The notes under the pieces were generated by a model. That model saw nothing but the letters and a program-made list of their open reading frames with translations, made no database searches and was not told the origin of the DNA. This document shows positions 8,366-16,357 of a stretch of 64,000 nt of DNA, in pieces. Made by a program: the position numbers and the translations under genes. Source of the stretch: Saccharopolyspora erythraea. Lineage in GTDB: Bacteria; Actinomycetota; Actinomycetes; Mycobacteriales; Pseudonocardiaceae. The DNA lies in assembly GCF_018141105.1 (NCBI RefSeq), contig NZ_CP054839.1, positions 4,464,001 through 4,528,000 of the forward strand, read 5' to 3'. The first letter of the stretch is position 1, and each line of letters begins with the position of its first letter.

Positions 8366-9388
8366 GTGAGCTTTGACGCGTTGCTGTTCCTGTCGTTCGG
8401 AGGACCGGAAGGCCCGGAGGACGTCCGGCCGTTCCTGGAAAACGTCACCAGGGGCAGGGGAGTGCCGCCCGAGAGACTCGACGAGGTCGCCGAGCACTAC
8501 CTGCACTTCGGCGGCGTGTCACCGATCAACCGGCTCAACCGGGACATGATCAAGGCGCTGGAGACCGAGCTGGCCGACGCCGGCATCGAGCTGCCGGTGT
8601 ACTTCGGCAACCGCAACTGGCACCCCATGGTCGAGGACACCGTGGCGAGGATGGCCGAGGACGGGGTCGGCCGCGCACTGGTGTTCGCCACCTCGGCGTG
8701 GGGCGGCTACTCCGGCTGCAAGCAGTACCACGAGGACATCGTGCGGGCCCGGGAGTCGGTCGGCGAGCGGGCTCCGGAGCTGGTGAAGCTGCGGCAGTTC
8801 TTCGACCACCCCGAGTTCGTGGCGGCCAACGCCGACGCCGTGCGCCGCGCGCTGGCCGCGCTGGAGCCCGGCCAGGCCGAGCGGGCGCGGCTGGTGTTCA
8901 CCGCGCACTCCGTTCCGCTCAAGGCCGACGAGCAGCCCGGCGCCGACGGCAGGCCGCAGTGGTACTCCCGCCAGGTTGCCGAGGCCTCCAAGCTGGTGGC
9001 CGAGGCGGCCGGCGTCACCGACTACGACGTGGTGTGGCAGTCCCGCTCCGGCCCGCCGCAGGTGCCGTGGCTGGAGCCCGACATCGTCGACCACATCGAG
9101 GCGCTGCACGGCCAGGGCACCCCGGCGGTCGTGGTCAGCCCGATCGGGTTCGTCTCCGACCACCTCGAGGTCATCTGGGACCTGGACAACGAGGCCAAGG
9201 ACAAGGCCGCCGAGCTGGGCATGGGCTTCGCGCGGGCCGACACCGCGGGCACCGACCCCCGCTTCGCGAAGATGATCGTCGAGCTGGCCGCCGAGCACCT
9301 CAGCGGTCAGCCGCCGCGCAAGCTGTCGCTGCTGGCCGCCGCCGGCTGCAGCACCAACGGCGAGACCTGCGCGCCCGGCTGCTGCTAG
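8366..9388 (+). CDS. hemH: Ferrochelatase (coproporphyrin III ferrochelatase type)
   Basis: GTG 8366 gives [20 protein letters not shown], the standard N terminus; the longer upstream frame would run through the inhA terminator. The 340-residue protein has the family blocks [31 protein letters not shown] (His that abstracts protons from the porphyrin), [20 protein letters not shown] and [20 protein letters not shown] (catalytic Glu). Cys118 plus the C-terminal [13 protein letters not shown] (Cys328, 335, 339, 340) fit the [2Fe-2S] cluster ligands of actinobacterial ferrochelatases. In Actinobacteria the enzyme normally inserts iron into coproporphyrin III (CpfC). It sits after inhA exactly as in mycobacteria. 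Confidence 0.95.
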   Translation: MSFDALLFLSFGGPEGPEDVRPFLENVTRGRGVPPERLDEVAEHYLHFGGVSPINRLNRDMIKALETELADAGIELPVYFGNRNWHPMVEDTVARMAEDGVGRALVFATSAWGGYSGCKQYHEDIVRARESVGERAPELVKLRQFFDHPEFVAANADAVRRALAALEPGQAERARLVFTAHSVPLKADEQPGADGRPQWYSRQVAEASKLVAEAAGVTDYDVVWQSRSGPPQVPWLEPDIVDHIEALHGQGTPAVVVSPIGFVSDHLEVIWDLDNEAKDKAAELGMGFARADTAGTDPRFAKMIVELAAEHLSGQPPRKLSLLAAAGCSTNGETCAPGCC

Positions 9389-9487
9389 GGAATGTTCCGG
9401 GAGTGACTTGCGTGGCGGTGCGGGCGGCGGAACCTCGAAAGCCTGCCGGCTCCGGGATCGCCGACCGCATGAACGTCCACCTGGCAA

Positions 9488-9520
9488 AGGAGGCGCCGCC
9501 CGAACTGGGCGGCGCCTCCT
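9488..9520. terminator. Hairpin between convergent hemH and Rv1486c-like genes
   Basis: AGGAGGCGCCGCCC (9488-9501) pairs perfectly with GGGCGGCGCCTCCT (9507-9520) over a 5-base loop. There is no T tract on either side. Its position between two converging genes suggests a bidirectional transcription barrier. Confidence 0.65.
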
Positions 9521-9552
9521 GTCGTTGACGGGGGAGTTCTTCCGGCGGTGCC

Positions 9553-10329
9553 TCAGTGCTTGCCGGCGCGGTCGGCCAGCACACGCACCATCTCGGCCAC
9601 CGAAGCCTGGCGCGCGGCGCGCACCGAGTCGAACAGCGGCCGCAGCGCCTCGGTGCGGGCTCGGGTCGCCGACGCCGACAGCGCCCCGCCGGGCGCGTCG
9701 TCGGTGGCCACCCACAGGATCGCCTCGACCTCCGAGGCGCGCTGCAGGATCCGCAGTGGACGCTGCGGGACGTCCTGCGGCCACGGCGGCTGCGGGCGCG
9801 AGGAGACGGTCTTGGCGATCTCCTCGCGCACCCCGGGGCGGTGCTTGGCGATGTCGAGGTCGACCAGGGTGCTGGCGGCCTCGCGCATCGCCGAGGACAT
9901 GCCGTGCTCGGCTTCCCCGATCGCCAGGTGCTCGGCGGGCGCGAGCTCGTCGGAGAGCTCGAAGACCGTCCAGCGCACGACGCCCTCGGCCACCTTCTGG
10001 GGGACCAGGCCCAGGCCCGCCTCGCGCAGCACCGCGGCCTCCCCGGTGCGCAGAGCCAGGCGCGCGAAGGGGTTGGCGCCGCCGAGGCCGCGGACGTCGC
10101 CCGGCACCGGCAGCACCAGCTCGCCGCCGGACGCGCCGGATCTGCGCAGCGCGGCCAGCAGCAGGGCGGGGCCCGCGGCGGGCTCATCGGGGCCGGGCAG
10201 GTCCAGCCGGGTCGCGAGGTCCTGGTCGGCGGCGCGCACCTCGTGCGACTCGCCCCAGGGTTGCAGGGCATCGAGCACGTCGTCCGAGGCGGCCGCACCA
10301 TGCAGCCACGCGGATGTCCATACGACCAT
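9553..10329 (-). CDS. Conserved actinobacterial protein of unknown function (Rv1486c-like)
   Basis: 258 residues from ATG 10329 (MVVWTSAWLHG); a longer upstream frame is open but only shadows the opposite gene. The protein has an Ala/Leu-rich N-terminal region with ALLLAALRRSG and LVLPVPGDVRGLGG, an acidic middle, and a C-terminal helical region ending in RVLADRAGKH. No catalytic motif, signal peptide or membrane helix is visible. I place it with the Rv1486c family because of its position between hemH and the nfeD/SPFH pair and its minus orientation, which match mycobacteria; this is a context assignment. Function unknown. Confidence 0.75.
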   Translation of the reverse strand: MVVWTSAWLHGAAASDDVLDALQPWGESHEVRAADQDLATRLDLPGPDEPAAGPALLLAALRRSGASGGELVLPVPGDVRGLGGANPFARLALRTGEAAVLREAGLGLVPQKVAEGVVRWTVFELSDELAPAEHLAIGEAEHGMSSAMREAASTLVDLDIAKHRPGVREEIAKTVSSRPQPPWPQDVPQRPLRILQRASEVEAILWVATDDAPGGALSASATRARTEALRPLFDSVRAARQASVAEMVRVLADRAGKH

Positions 10330-10542
10330 CGTTGCGCTTGGGCAAGGCACGGCTGACAAGGGTACGGATTCGGGCGCGCCCGCGCGGGCGGGGGTGCGGT
10401 GGATGTGATCCAGATCCAGCGCGACCCGCCCGTGCGCCACCGGGCGCCGATCTTGCGGTCGCGTGCCCGCGGGCCGGTAGGTTGGACCGGGTTCGCCGGG
10501 AGCGTCGGCGGTCCCGACCTCAGCGCAGGCAGGAAGAGACAC

Positions 10543-11346
10543 ATGCATTACGGCAAGGACGTGCTCGCCGGCGGCCCGCGGCGCCGCGCGGTTCCCGAGG
10601 TGCCCGCCGAGCCCGGCCTGGTCGTCGAGGATCCGGCCAGCGGCTTCTGCGGCGCGGTCATCCGGCTGGAGAAGGGCAACGTCGTCCTGGAGGACCGCCA
10701 CGGCAGGCAGCGGTTGTTCCCGATGCGCCCCGCGGCGTTCCTGTTCGAGGGCAAGCCCGCCACGCTCGTCGCGCCCGCCGCCCTCGAGCCCGCCCGGCCG
10801 GCCCGCTCCGCCTCCGGCTCGCTGCGCGTCGACGGGCTGCGCGCCCGCCAGGCCCGCGGCAGCCGCATCTGGGTCGAGGGCGTGCACGACGCCGAGCTCG
10901 TCGAGCGGGTCTGGGGCCACGACCTGCGTGTGGAGGGCGTGGTGGTCGAACCCCTGCACGGCGTGGACGACCTGGCCGGGATGCTCGCCGAGTTCGCACC
11001 GGGCCCCGGCCGCAAGGTCGGCGTGCTGGTCGACCACCTGGTCCCCGGCAGCAAGGAGTCCCGGCTCGTCGAGCGCATCACCGACCCCCACGTGATGGTC
11101 ACCGGCCACCCCTACGTCGACATCTGGGAGGCGGTCAAACCCGCCGCGCTGGGCATCCCGGCCTGGCCGGGTGTGCCGCGCGGGCAGGACTGGAAGCAGG
11201 GCGTGTGCGCCGAACTGGGCTGGGGCGAACCCGCCGACGGCTGGCGGCGGGTGCTGGCGAAGGTCTCGACCTTCCGCGACATCGAGGCGCCGCTGCTCTC
11301 GGCGGTCGAGCAGCTGATCGACTTCGTCACCGTCGACCAGGACTGA
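10543..11346 (+). CDS. DUF3097-family protein with a possible Toprim-like core
   Basis: ATG 10543 follows AGGAAG at 10531-10536. The 267-residue protein starts with a small beta-rich N domain (EDPASGFCGAVIRLEKGNVV ... ED). The central part, IWVEGVHDAELVERVWG ... VDDL ... VGVLVDHLVPGSKESR, has the pattern of a Toprim fold: a strand ending in VEG with a catalytic Glu, then a strand ending in an acidic D-H-L-x-P-G segment like the DPDxPG of RNase M5. That is my inference; the family is otherwise uncharacterised. The C-terminal part (MVTGHPYVDIWEAVKP ... GIPAWP) is highly conserved-looking. It is encoded between the Rv1486c-like gene (divergent) and nfeD. Confidence 0.82.
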   Translation: MHYGKDVLAGGPRRRAVPEVPAEPGLVVEDPASGFCGAVIRLEKGNVVLEDRHGRQRLFPMRPAAFLFEGKPATLVAPAALEPARPARSASGSLRVDGLRARQARGSRIWVEGVHDAELVERVWGHDLRVEGVVVEPLHGVDDLAGMLAEFAPGPGRKVGVLVDHLVPGSKESRLVERITDPHVMVTGHPYVDIWEAVKPAALGIPAWPGVPRGQDWKQGVCAELGWGEPADGWRRVLAKVSTFRDIEAPLLSAVEQLIDFVTVDQD

Positions 11347-11420
11347 AGCGGCTTGGTCACACGTCGATCACATCGGCGAATCCACCCCACCGGGGGTGGC
11401 CGTTCTGCCACCATGGAGGC

Positions 11421-11852
11421 ATGGTTCCCGCCCTGCTGTGGCTGATCGCCGGGGTCGTGCTGATCGCCGCCGAGGTCCTCTCCGGAGACTTCGTGCTGGT
11501 CATGCTCGGTGCCGGTGCGCTGGCGGCGGCGGGCGCGTCCGCGCTGGGGGTCCCGCTGGGACTGGACGCCGCGGTGTTCGCCGCGCTGTCGCTGGGACTG
11601 ATCTTCCTGGCCCGCCCCGCGCTCAAACGCCGGATGCGCGTCGAGCGCGAGCTCAAGACCAATGTGGACGCCCTTGTCGGGCGCAAGGCCGTCGTCGAGT
11701 CCACTGTGGATGCCCACGGTGGACGGGTGCGCATCGGCGGCGAGCTGTGGTCGGCGAGGGCCTTCGACGAGACGCAAGTGATGCACAGCGGCCAGACGGT
11801 GACGGTCATGGAGATCTCCGGCGCCACCGCCGTCGTGTGGGCGGAACCGTGA
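11421..11852 (+). CDS. NfeD-like membrane protein
   Basis: 143 residues from ATG 11421 (MVPALLWLIAGVV). Two to three hydrophobic helices in the first 70 residues are followed by a C-terminal OB-fold domain, with the typical VGRKAVVESTVDAHGGRVRIGGELWSARA block of NfeD C-terminal domains. It lies 39 bases before an SPFH gene, the standard NfeD-stomatin arrangement. NfeD proteins bind SPFH proteins in membrane microdomains; this short form lacks the ClpP-like protease domain of NfeD1b. It corresponds to Rv1487 by position. Confidence 0.9.
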   Translation: MVPALLWLIAGVVLIAAEVLSGDFVLVMLGAGALAAAGASALGVPLGLDAAVFAALSLGLIFLARPALKRRMRVERELKTNVDALVGRKAVVESTVDAHGGRVRIGGELWSARAFDETQVMHSGQTVTVMEISGATAVVWAEP

Positions 11853-11891
11853 CGAGGCTCCGCCCCGCCGCCAGGAACCTAGGAGGCTGAT

Positions 11892-13148
11892 GTGGACCCG
11901 ACCGGACTGATCGTGCTGGCGGTCGTGGCACTGCTGGTGATCGTGATCGCGGTGAAGTCCGTGCTGGTGGTGCCGCAGGCGCAGGCGGCGGTGATCGAGC
12001 GGCTGGGACGGTTCCGCACCGTCGCCTCGCCGGGGCTGAACTTCCTGATGCCGTTCCTGGACCGGGTGCGGGCCCGCATCGACCTGCGCGAGCAGGTCGT
12101 GTCGTTCCCGCCGCAGCCGGTCATCACCCAGGACAACCTCACCGTCTCCATCGACACCGTGGTGTACTTCCAGGTCACCGACTCCCGCTCGGCGGTGTAC
12201 GAGATCTCCAACTACATCGTCGGTGTCGAGCAGCTCACCACCACCACGCTGCGCAACGTGGTCGGCGGCATGAGCCTGGAGGAGACGCTGACCTCCCGCG
12301 ACCAGATCAACACCCAGCTGCGCGGGGTGCTGGACCAGGAGACCGGGCGCTGGGGCATCCGCGTCGCGCGGGTGGAGCTCAAGGCCATCGACCCGCCGCC
12401 CTCCATCCAGGACTCCATGGAGAAGCAGATGCGCGCCGACCGGGAGAAGCGCGCCATGATCCTCAACGCCGAGGGCCAGCGGGAGGCGGCGATCAAGACC
12501 GCCGAAGGCCAGAAGCAGTCCCAGATCCTGGCCGCCGAGGGCTCCAAGCAGGCCGCGATCCTGGGTGCCGAGGCCGACCGCCAGTCCAGCATCCTGCGCG
12601 CCCAGGGCGAGCGGGCCAGCCGCTACCTGCAGGCGCAGGGCCAGGCCAAGGCGATCGAGAAGGTCTTCGCCGCGGTCAAGCGCGGCAAGCCCACCCCGGA
12701 GCTGCTGGCCTACCAGTACCTGCAGACGCTGCCGCAGATGGCGCAGGGCGACGCCAACAAGGTCTGGGTCGTTCCCAGCGACTTCGGCAAGTCCCTGGAA
12801 GGCTTCGCCCGGATGCTCGGCGCTCCCGGCGAGGACGGCGTGTTCCGCTACGAGCCGCCGCAGGAGGAGCCGCCTTCGGCCCGCCCGGAGGACGAGGAGG
12901 AGTCGGTCCAGTCCTGGTTCGACGTCTCCACCAACCCCGAGGTCGCCGAGGCAGTGCGGGCCGCCGAGGCCGTGGCGCGCAAGGAGGTGCCCGGCCCCGC
13001 CAGCATCGGCGGGAGCACGCCGGGAGCGCTCACCGGCAACGTCGGGGCGCTGGGCGAGCCCGGCGCGCTGGCGCAGCCGCCCGCCTCCGGTCAGCCGCCG
13101 GCCGTGCGGCCCGAGCAGCAGCGGCAGGAACCCGAGCAGAACGGCTGA
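11892..13148 (+). CDS. SPFH/band 7 (stomatin-like) membrane protein
   Basis: GTG 11892 with AGGAGG at 11881-11886. The 418-residue protein has an N-terminal membrane helix (LIVLAVVALLVIVIAV), the stomatin core (VPQAQAAVIERLGRF, GLNFLMPFLDRV, NLTVSIDTVVYFQV, LEETLTSRDQIN), and a long helical region rich in AEGQ/AEG-type repeats (about residues 190-250) that should oligomerise as a coiled coil. The C-terminal 120 residues are Pro-, Glu- and Gly-rich and look disordered. It scaffolds membrane microdomains with the NfeD partner encoded just upstream. It corresponds to Rv1488 by position and domain order. Confidence 0.93.
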   Translation: MDPTGLIVLAVVALLVIVIAVKSVLVVPQAQAAVIERLGRFRTVASPGLNFLMPFLDRVRARIDLREQVVSFPPQPVITQDNLTVSIDTVVYFQVTDSRSAVYEISNYIVGVEQLTTTTLRNVVGGMSLEETLTSRDQINTQLRGVLDQETGRWGIRVARVELKAIDPPPSIQDSMEKQMRADREKRAMILNAEGQREAAIKTAEGQKQSQILAAEGSKQAAILGAEADRQSSILRAQGERASRYLQAQGQAKAIEKVFAAVKRGKPTPELLAYQYLQTLPQMAQGDANKVWVVPSDFGKSLEGFARMLGAPGEDGVFRYEPPQEEPPSARPEDEEESVQSWFDVSTNPEVAEAVRAAEAVARKEVPGPASIGGSTPGALTGNVGALGEPGALAQPPASGQPPAVRPEQQRQEPEQNG

Positions 13149-13159
13149 AATCCCACCAC

Positions 13160-13200
13160 CGCGAGGCCCCGGGGCAGCACGGCTGCGCCGGGGCCTCGCG
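13160..13200. terminator. Hairpin between convergent SPFH and SRPBCC genes
   Basis: CGCGAGGCCCCGG (13160-13172) pairs perfectly with CCGGGGCCTCGCG (13188-13200) over a 15-base loop. It lies 11 bases after the SPFH stop and 5 bases before the end of the opposing gene, so it can serve both strands. Confidence 0.7.
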
Positions 13201-13205
13201 CGTTG

Positions 13206-13757
13206 TCACAGCTCCGGCGCACCGGTGTTGGGAATGCCCAGCTTCTCGGCGTAGGCGTCGTTGAGCCTGCCCCAGCCGTGGTTCATCGCATCCGCGCCCC
13301 GGATCGGCTCCACCGGCTCGCCCGCCAACACGTGCTCGGCCACGTCCAGGCACAGGTGCCAGCCCGCGGCGACCTTGGGCACCCAGTCGCGGTCCTCGAC
13401 GGTATGGCGCAACGTCAGCCGGGTGCCGGTCGCGGTCTCGGCCAGTTCCCAGCGCAGCAGGTCGGTGCCCCACGCGTACTCCAGCAGCCACGGCGGCTCG
13501 GCCCGCCGCACCGTCGACGGCAGGTCCTGCGGGGTCTCACCGTCGATCATCGTCAGCGTCGCCGCGCCGGTGCTGCCGAGGTCGCGGTCAGCGGTGTAGG
13601 GCGCCCACGCGGCCAGCTGCTCCGGATCGGTCAGCGCGGCCCACACCTTGTGCGGTGAGTGCCGCAACTCGCGCACCATGACCAGGGTCCAGCCCCCGGA
13701 CTCGGCGGCGCAGTCCACATCGGAGGGCGGGCTCGGTTCGAACGGCTGCGGGCTCAT
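13206..13757 (-). CDS. SRPBCC/AHSA1-family protein
   Basis: 183 residues from ATG 13757, which overlaps the stop of the upstream ArsR gene by four bases (ATGA). The pattern VRELRHSPHKVWAALTDPEQLAAWAP, followed by LEYAWGTDLLRWELAETATGTRLTLRH and LDVAEHVLAGEP, is the START-like helix-grip fold of the AHSA1 (activator of Hsp90 ATPase 1) family. These proteins bind hydrophobic ligands or modulate partners. The translational coupling with an ArsR regulator is a very common arrangement in actinobacteria and suggests one autoregulated operon. No catalytic residue can be named. Confidence 0.88.
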   Translation of the reverse strand: MSPQPFEPSPPSDVDCAAESGGWTLVMVRELRHSPHKVWAALTDPEQLAAWAPYTADRDLGSTGAATLTMIDGETPQDLPSTVRRAEPPWLLEYAWGTDLLRWELAETATGTRLTLRHTVEDRDWVPKVAAGWHLCLDVAEHVLAGEPVEPIRGADAMNHGWGRLNDAYAEKLGIPNTGAPEL

Positions 13758-14062
13758 GGTTCCTCCACGGTGTCGAGGTGGTCTTCCAAGGCGTCGAGAT
13801 GCCGCGTCCACAGTCGCCGGTAGGGGGCCAGCCACGCGTCGACGGCCTGCAGCGCCGCCGGCTCGATCCGGTAGACCCGGCGTTGGGCGTCGGTCCGGCA
13901 CGAGATGAACCCGGCCTCCCGCAGCACCTTCAGGTGCTTGGAGACGGCGGGCTGGCTGGCCGCCAGCGCCGCCACGAGCTCGCCGACGGTGCGTTCGCGG
14001 TGCCGCAGCTCGTCGAGGATCCGGCGTCGGGACGGCTCGGCGAGCACGGCGAAGGCATCCAC
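13754..14062 (-). CDS. ArsR-family transcriptional regulator
   Basis: 102 residues from GTG 14062 (VDAFAVLAEPSRRRILDEL). A longer frame upstream is AT-rich promoter DNA, not coding. The winged helix is clear: LAEPSRRRIL, ERTVGELVAALAASQPAVSKHLKVLREAGFI (helix-turn-helix) and RRVYRIEPAAL (wing). No CxC metal site is visible, so it is not an obvious metal sensor; it belongs to the group that pairs with SRPBCC genes. A promoter with an overlapping inverted repeat lies directly upstream, pointing to autorepression of this two-gene operon. Confidence 0.9.
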   Translation of the reverse strand: MDAFAVLAEPSRRRILDELRHRERTVGELVAALAASQPAVSKHLKVLREAGFISCRTDAQRRVYRIEPAALQAVDAWLAPYRRLWTRHLDALEDHLDTVEEP

Positions 14063-14066
14063 CCCG

Positions 14067-14097
14067 ATATATTCCCCGAAGGTTATATGCCTGTCAA
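14067..14097 (-). promoter_or_regulatory. Promoter and operator of the ArsR-SRPBCC operon; probably leaderless
   Basis: On the minus strand TTGACA (14092-14097) is followed after exactly 17 bases by GAATAT (14069-14074). The expected transcription start falls at about 14062, the GTG of the arsR gene, so the mRNA is probably leaderless. An inverted repeat ATATA-N12-TATAT (14067-14071 and 14084-14088) covers the -10 and most of the spacer and is the likely ArsR operator. Confidence 0.6.
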
Positions 14098-14200
14098 GGA
14101 ATCTAGCGTGGTCCGCGATCCGATCAATATATGAAAAATCTTCAGTGCTGAATGAAATCAACGCCCGTAGAGCAGACACCGAGACAAACAGCACGGAGCC

Positions 14201-14917
14201 TCAGCTCTCGCCGGCCTGCTCCAAGAGGGGGCCGCCCGAGACGTCCAGCGCCCGTACCGTGTCGAGCAGGTGCGCGCGCAGGCGGGACTTGGCCAGTTCG
14301 GCGTTGCCGTCGCGGACGGCCTCGGCAAGCAGTGCGTGCTGGTGGGTGATGCGGGCGCGCCGGGTGTGGGTGCGGGCGGTGGCGGTGATGCGCATCTGCC
14401 GGTCGCGCAGCGCGTTGTAGAGGTCGTCGACGACGGGGTTGCCGGAGGCGGCGACCAGCCGGGCGTGGAAGGCGCGGTCGACCTCGTGCAGTTCGGCGTC
14501 GGTGAGGCCGCCGGCATCGCAGGCGGGGTGCTTGATGAGCTCCTCGCCGACCTCGGTCATCGTCTCGGTGCCCAGCGCGGCGAGCTTGTCGATGGCGAAG
14601 CTCTCCAGCGCCAGCCGGGCCTCGACCAGCGCGCGGGCCTCGGTCGGCGTCACCGGGACCACCAGGGCACCACGCTTGGGGTAGAGCTTGAGGAAGCCTT
14701 CGGTCTGCAGGCGCAGGAAGGCTTCGCGGACCGGGGTGCGCGACATCCGCAGCGCGCCGGCGATCTCGCCCTCCGACAGCAGGTGGCCGTCGGGGAAGGA
14801 GCCGTCCAGCAGGCCGGTCTTGACGTGGCGGTAGGCCCGATCGGCCGCCGGCGCCTCGGGGGCGGCCGTTGTGGCAGGAGACACGGGCTCGTGTGGTGTT
14901 GCGCTCGACACGCGCAC
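14201..14917 (-). CDS. GntR-family regulator, FadR/FCD subfamily
   Basis: 238 residues from GTG 14917. The N-terminal winged helix reads LLSEGEIAGALRMSRTPVREAFLRLQTEGFL (about residues 46-76) with the wing YPKRGALVV. The C-terminal FCD domain is all-helical: ARALVEARLALESFAIDKLA, EVDRAFHARLVAASGNPVVDDLYN and HQHALLAEAVRDGNAELAKSRLRAHL, including the Asp/His positions that bind a metal in many FCD domains. It is divergent from the MFS gene at 14977, and the 59-base gap contains an inverted repeat, so it likely represses that transporter and itself in response to a carboxylate or related acid. Confidence 0.92.
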   Translation of the reverse strand: MRVSSATPHEPVSPATTAAPEAPAADRAYRHVKTGLLDGSFPDGHLLSEGEIAGALRMSRTPVREAFLRLQTEGFLKLYPKRGALVVPVTPTEARALVEARLALESFAIDKLAALGTETMTEVGEELIKHPACDAGGLTDAELHEVDRAFHARLVAASGNPVVDDLYNALRDRQMRITATARTHTRRARITHQHALLAEAVRDGNAELAKSRLRAHLLDTVRALDVSGGPLLEQAGES

Positions 14918-14934
14918 ATCGTACTGGGGCCAGT

Positions 14935-14957
14935 CTTGTATCTAAGGTGCATACGAG
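14935..14957. promoter_or_regulatory. Candidate GntR operator between divergent GntR and MFS genes
   Basis: CTTGTAT (14935-14941) and ATACGAG (14951-14957) form an imperfect inverted repeat (6 of 7 positions) with a 9-base spacer. It lies in the short gap between the two divergent genes, 17 bases from the regulator start and 19 from the transporter start. Confidence 0.5.
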
Positions 14958-14976
14958 CGTTGTTCTGGAGGTTCGT

Positions 14977-16254
14977 GTGCAGGTGTCGGCGCCGGCGGTG
15001 GAGCCGGTCGGAGATCAGCGGCTTCAGCGGCGGCAACGGCCGCTGCGCTCGGCGTGGCTGGTGTGGGGCGTGGCCGCGGTGTGCTACTTCGCCGCGCTGT
15101 TCCACCGCGCGAGTCTGGGCGTGGTCGCCCCGGAGGCGCTCGACCGCTTCCACACGGGGCCGGCCGTGCTGGCGCTGTTCTCGGCCTTGCAGCTCGGGGT
15201 CTACCTGGCGTTGCAGGTGCCCTCCGGACTGCTGGCCGACCGCCTCGGTCCGCGCCGGGTGATCACCGGGGGAGTGCTGGCGCTGGCGGTGGGCTCGGCG
15301 GTGTTCGCGGTGAGCGGCTCGGTGCTCGGCGGCATCGCGGGCCGGGTGCTCATCGGCTTCGGCGACGCGTTCATGTTCACCAACGTCCTGCGGCTGGCCG
15401 CGCAGTGGTTCCCCGCCGACCGCTTCGGCAGGGTCGCGGCGCTGACCGGCCTGGCGGGTGGCCTCGGCCAGGTGTTCTCCACGCTGCCGCTGGGCACCTC
15501 GCTGCACACCTTCGGCTGGGTGGGAACCTTCCTCGGCGCGGCGGCGCTGACGCTGGTGCTGGCGCTGGCCGGGTGGCTGGTCATCCGGGACCGCCCCGCC
15601 GGTTACGCACCGGAGGTGACCGGACAGGCCGAAGGCATCGGCCACACCCTGAAGGTGGTCGTGGCCCAGCGCGGTACCAGGCACTCGTTCTGGGTGCACT
15701 TCGTGCTGATGGCGCAGTTCGTGGCGGTGACGACCCTGTGGGGCTCGCCGTGGCTCACCGACGCCCAGGGCCACGGCGAGTCCGAGGTGGGCACGCTGCT
15801 GATGCTGTGCGTGTTCGGCTTCATCGCCGGAACCTGGTTCGCCGGCCAGTACATGGCCGGCCGCCACCTGCGGCGGGAGCGTTTCACGCTGGGGCTGTCG
15901 GTGGCCGTGGTCGCGGTGTGGGCGCTGCTGGTGCTCTGGCCGGGCACGCTGCCGATGCCGGTGCTGGTGGCGGCGCTGGTCGTCATCGGGATCGGTGGCG
16001 GTGGGGCGATGCTGGCCTTCGACGGTGCGCGCGCGGCCAACGCCACGCACCGCTCCGGTGCGGCCTCGGGCGTGGTCAACATGGGCGGGTTCACCGCGGC
16101 CGTGCTGATCCAGCTGCTGGTGGGCGTGGTGTTGCAGGCGGTGGCGTGGCTGCCCGCCGCCGCGGCCTACCGGTGGGCTTTCGCGCCGGTGCTGGTGCTG
16201 CTGGTGCTGGGAACCCTCGCGCAGGCGTCGCGCAGGCAGCACCGCGCGAGCTGA
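14977..16254 (+). CDS. Major facilitator superfamily transporter
   Basis: GTG 14977 lies 5 bases after GGAGG (14967-14971). The 425-residue protein has twelve hydrophobic segments and the MFS signature GLLADRLGPRRVITGG in the loop between helices 2 and 3. Other features are GRVLIGFGDAFMFTNVLRLAAQWFP in the first half and the glycine-rich VVIGIGGGGAMLAFDGARAAN in the second. It resembles organic-acid and nitrate/cyanate-type MFS carriers. The divergent FCD-GntR gene suggests import of a carboxylate; the following aldehyde-dehydrogenase-like gene may belong to the same unit. Confidence 0.9.
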   Translation: MQVSAPAVEPVGDQRLQRRQRPLRSAWLVWGVAAVCYFAALFHRASLGVVAPEALDRFHTGPAVLALFSALQLGVYLALQVPSGLLADRLGPRRVITGGVLALAVGSAVFAVSGSVLGGIAGRVLIGFGDAFMFTNVLRLAAQWFPADRFGRVAALTGLAGGLGQVFSTLPLGTSLHTFGWVGTFLGAAALTLVLALAGWLVIRDRPAGYAPEVTGQAEGIGHTLKVVVAQRGTRHSFWVHFVLMAQFVAVTTLWGSPWLTDAQGHGESEVGTLLMLCVFGFIAGTWFAGQYMAGRHLRRERFTLGLSVAVVAVWALLVLWPGTLPMPVLVAALVVIGIGGGGAMLAFDGARAANATHRSGAASGVVNMGGFTAAVLIQLLVGVVLQAVAWLPAAAAYRWAFAPVLVLLVLGTLAQASRRQHRAS

Positions 16255-16357
16255 CCGGCGAGCCGTCTCCCCGAGCGCGGCGGGACGGATAGGGTCGGGA
16301 CCAACGTTGCACACGCTCGGCCGGTGGCCGGCCCACCGGTGGCGCGATGGAGGTTCT

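Noticed and set aside
9408-11852. An 814-residue plus-strand frame ending in NfeD
   Set aside because: The first 670 residues are an Arg/Pro/Gly-rich shadow of the Rv1486c-like and DUF3097 genes. The NfeD protein starts at 11421.
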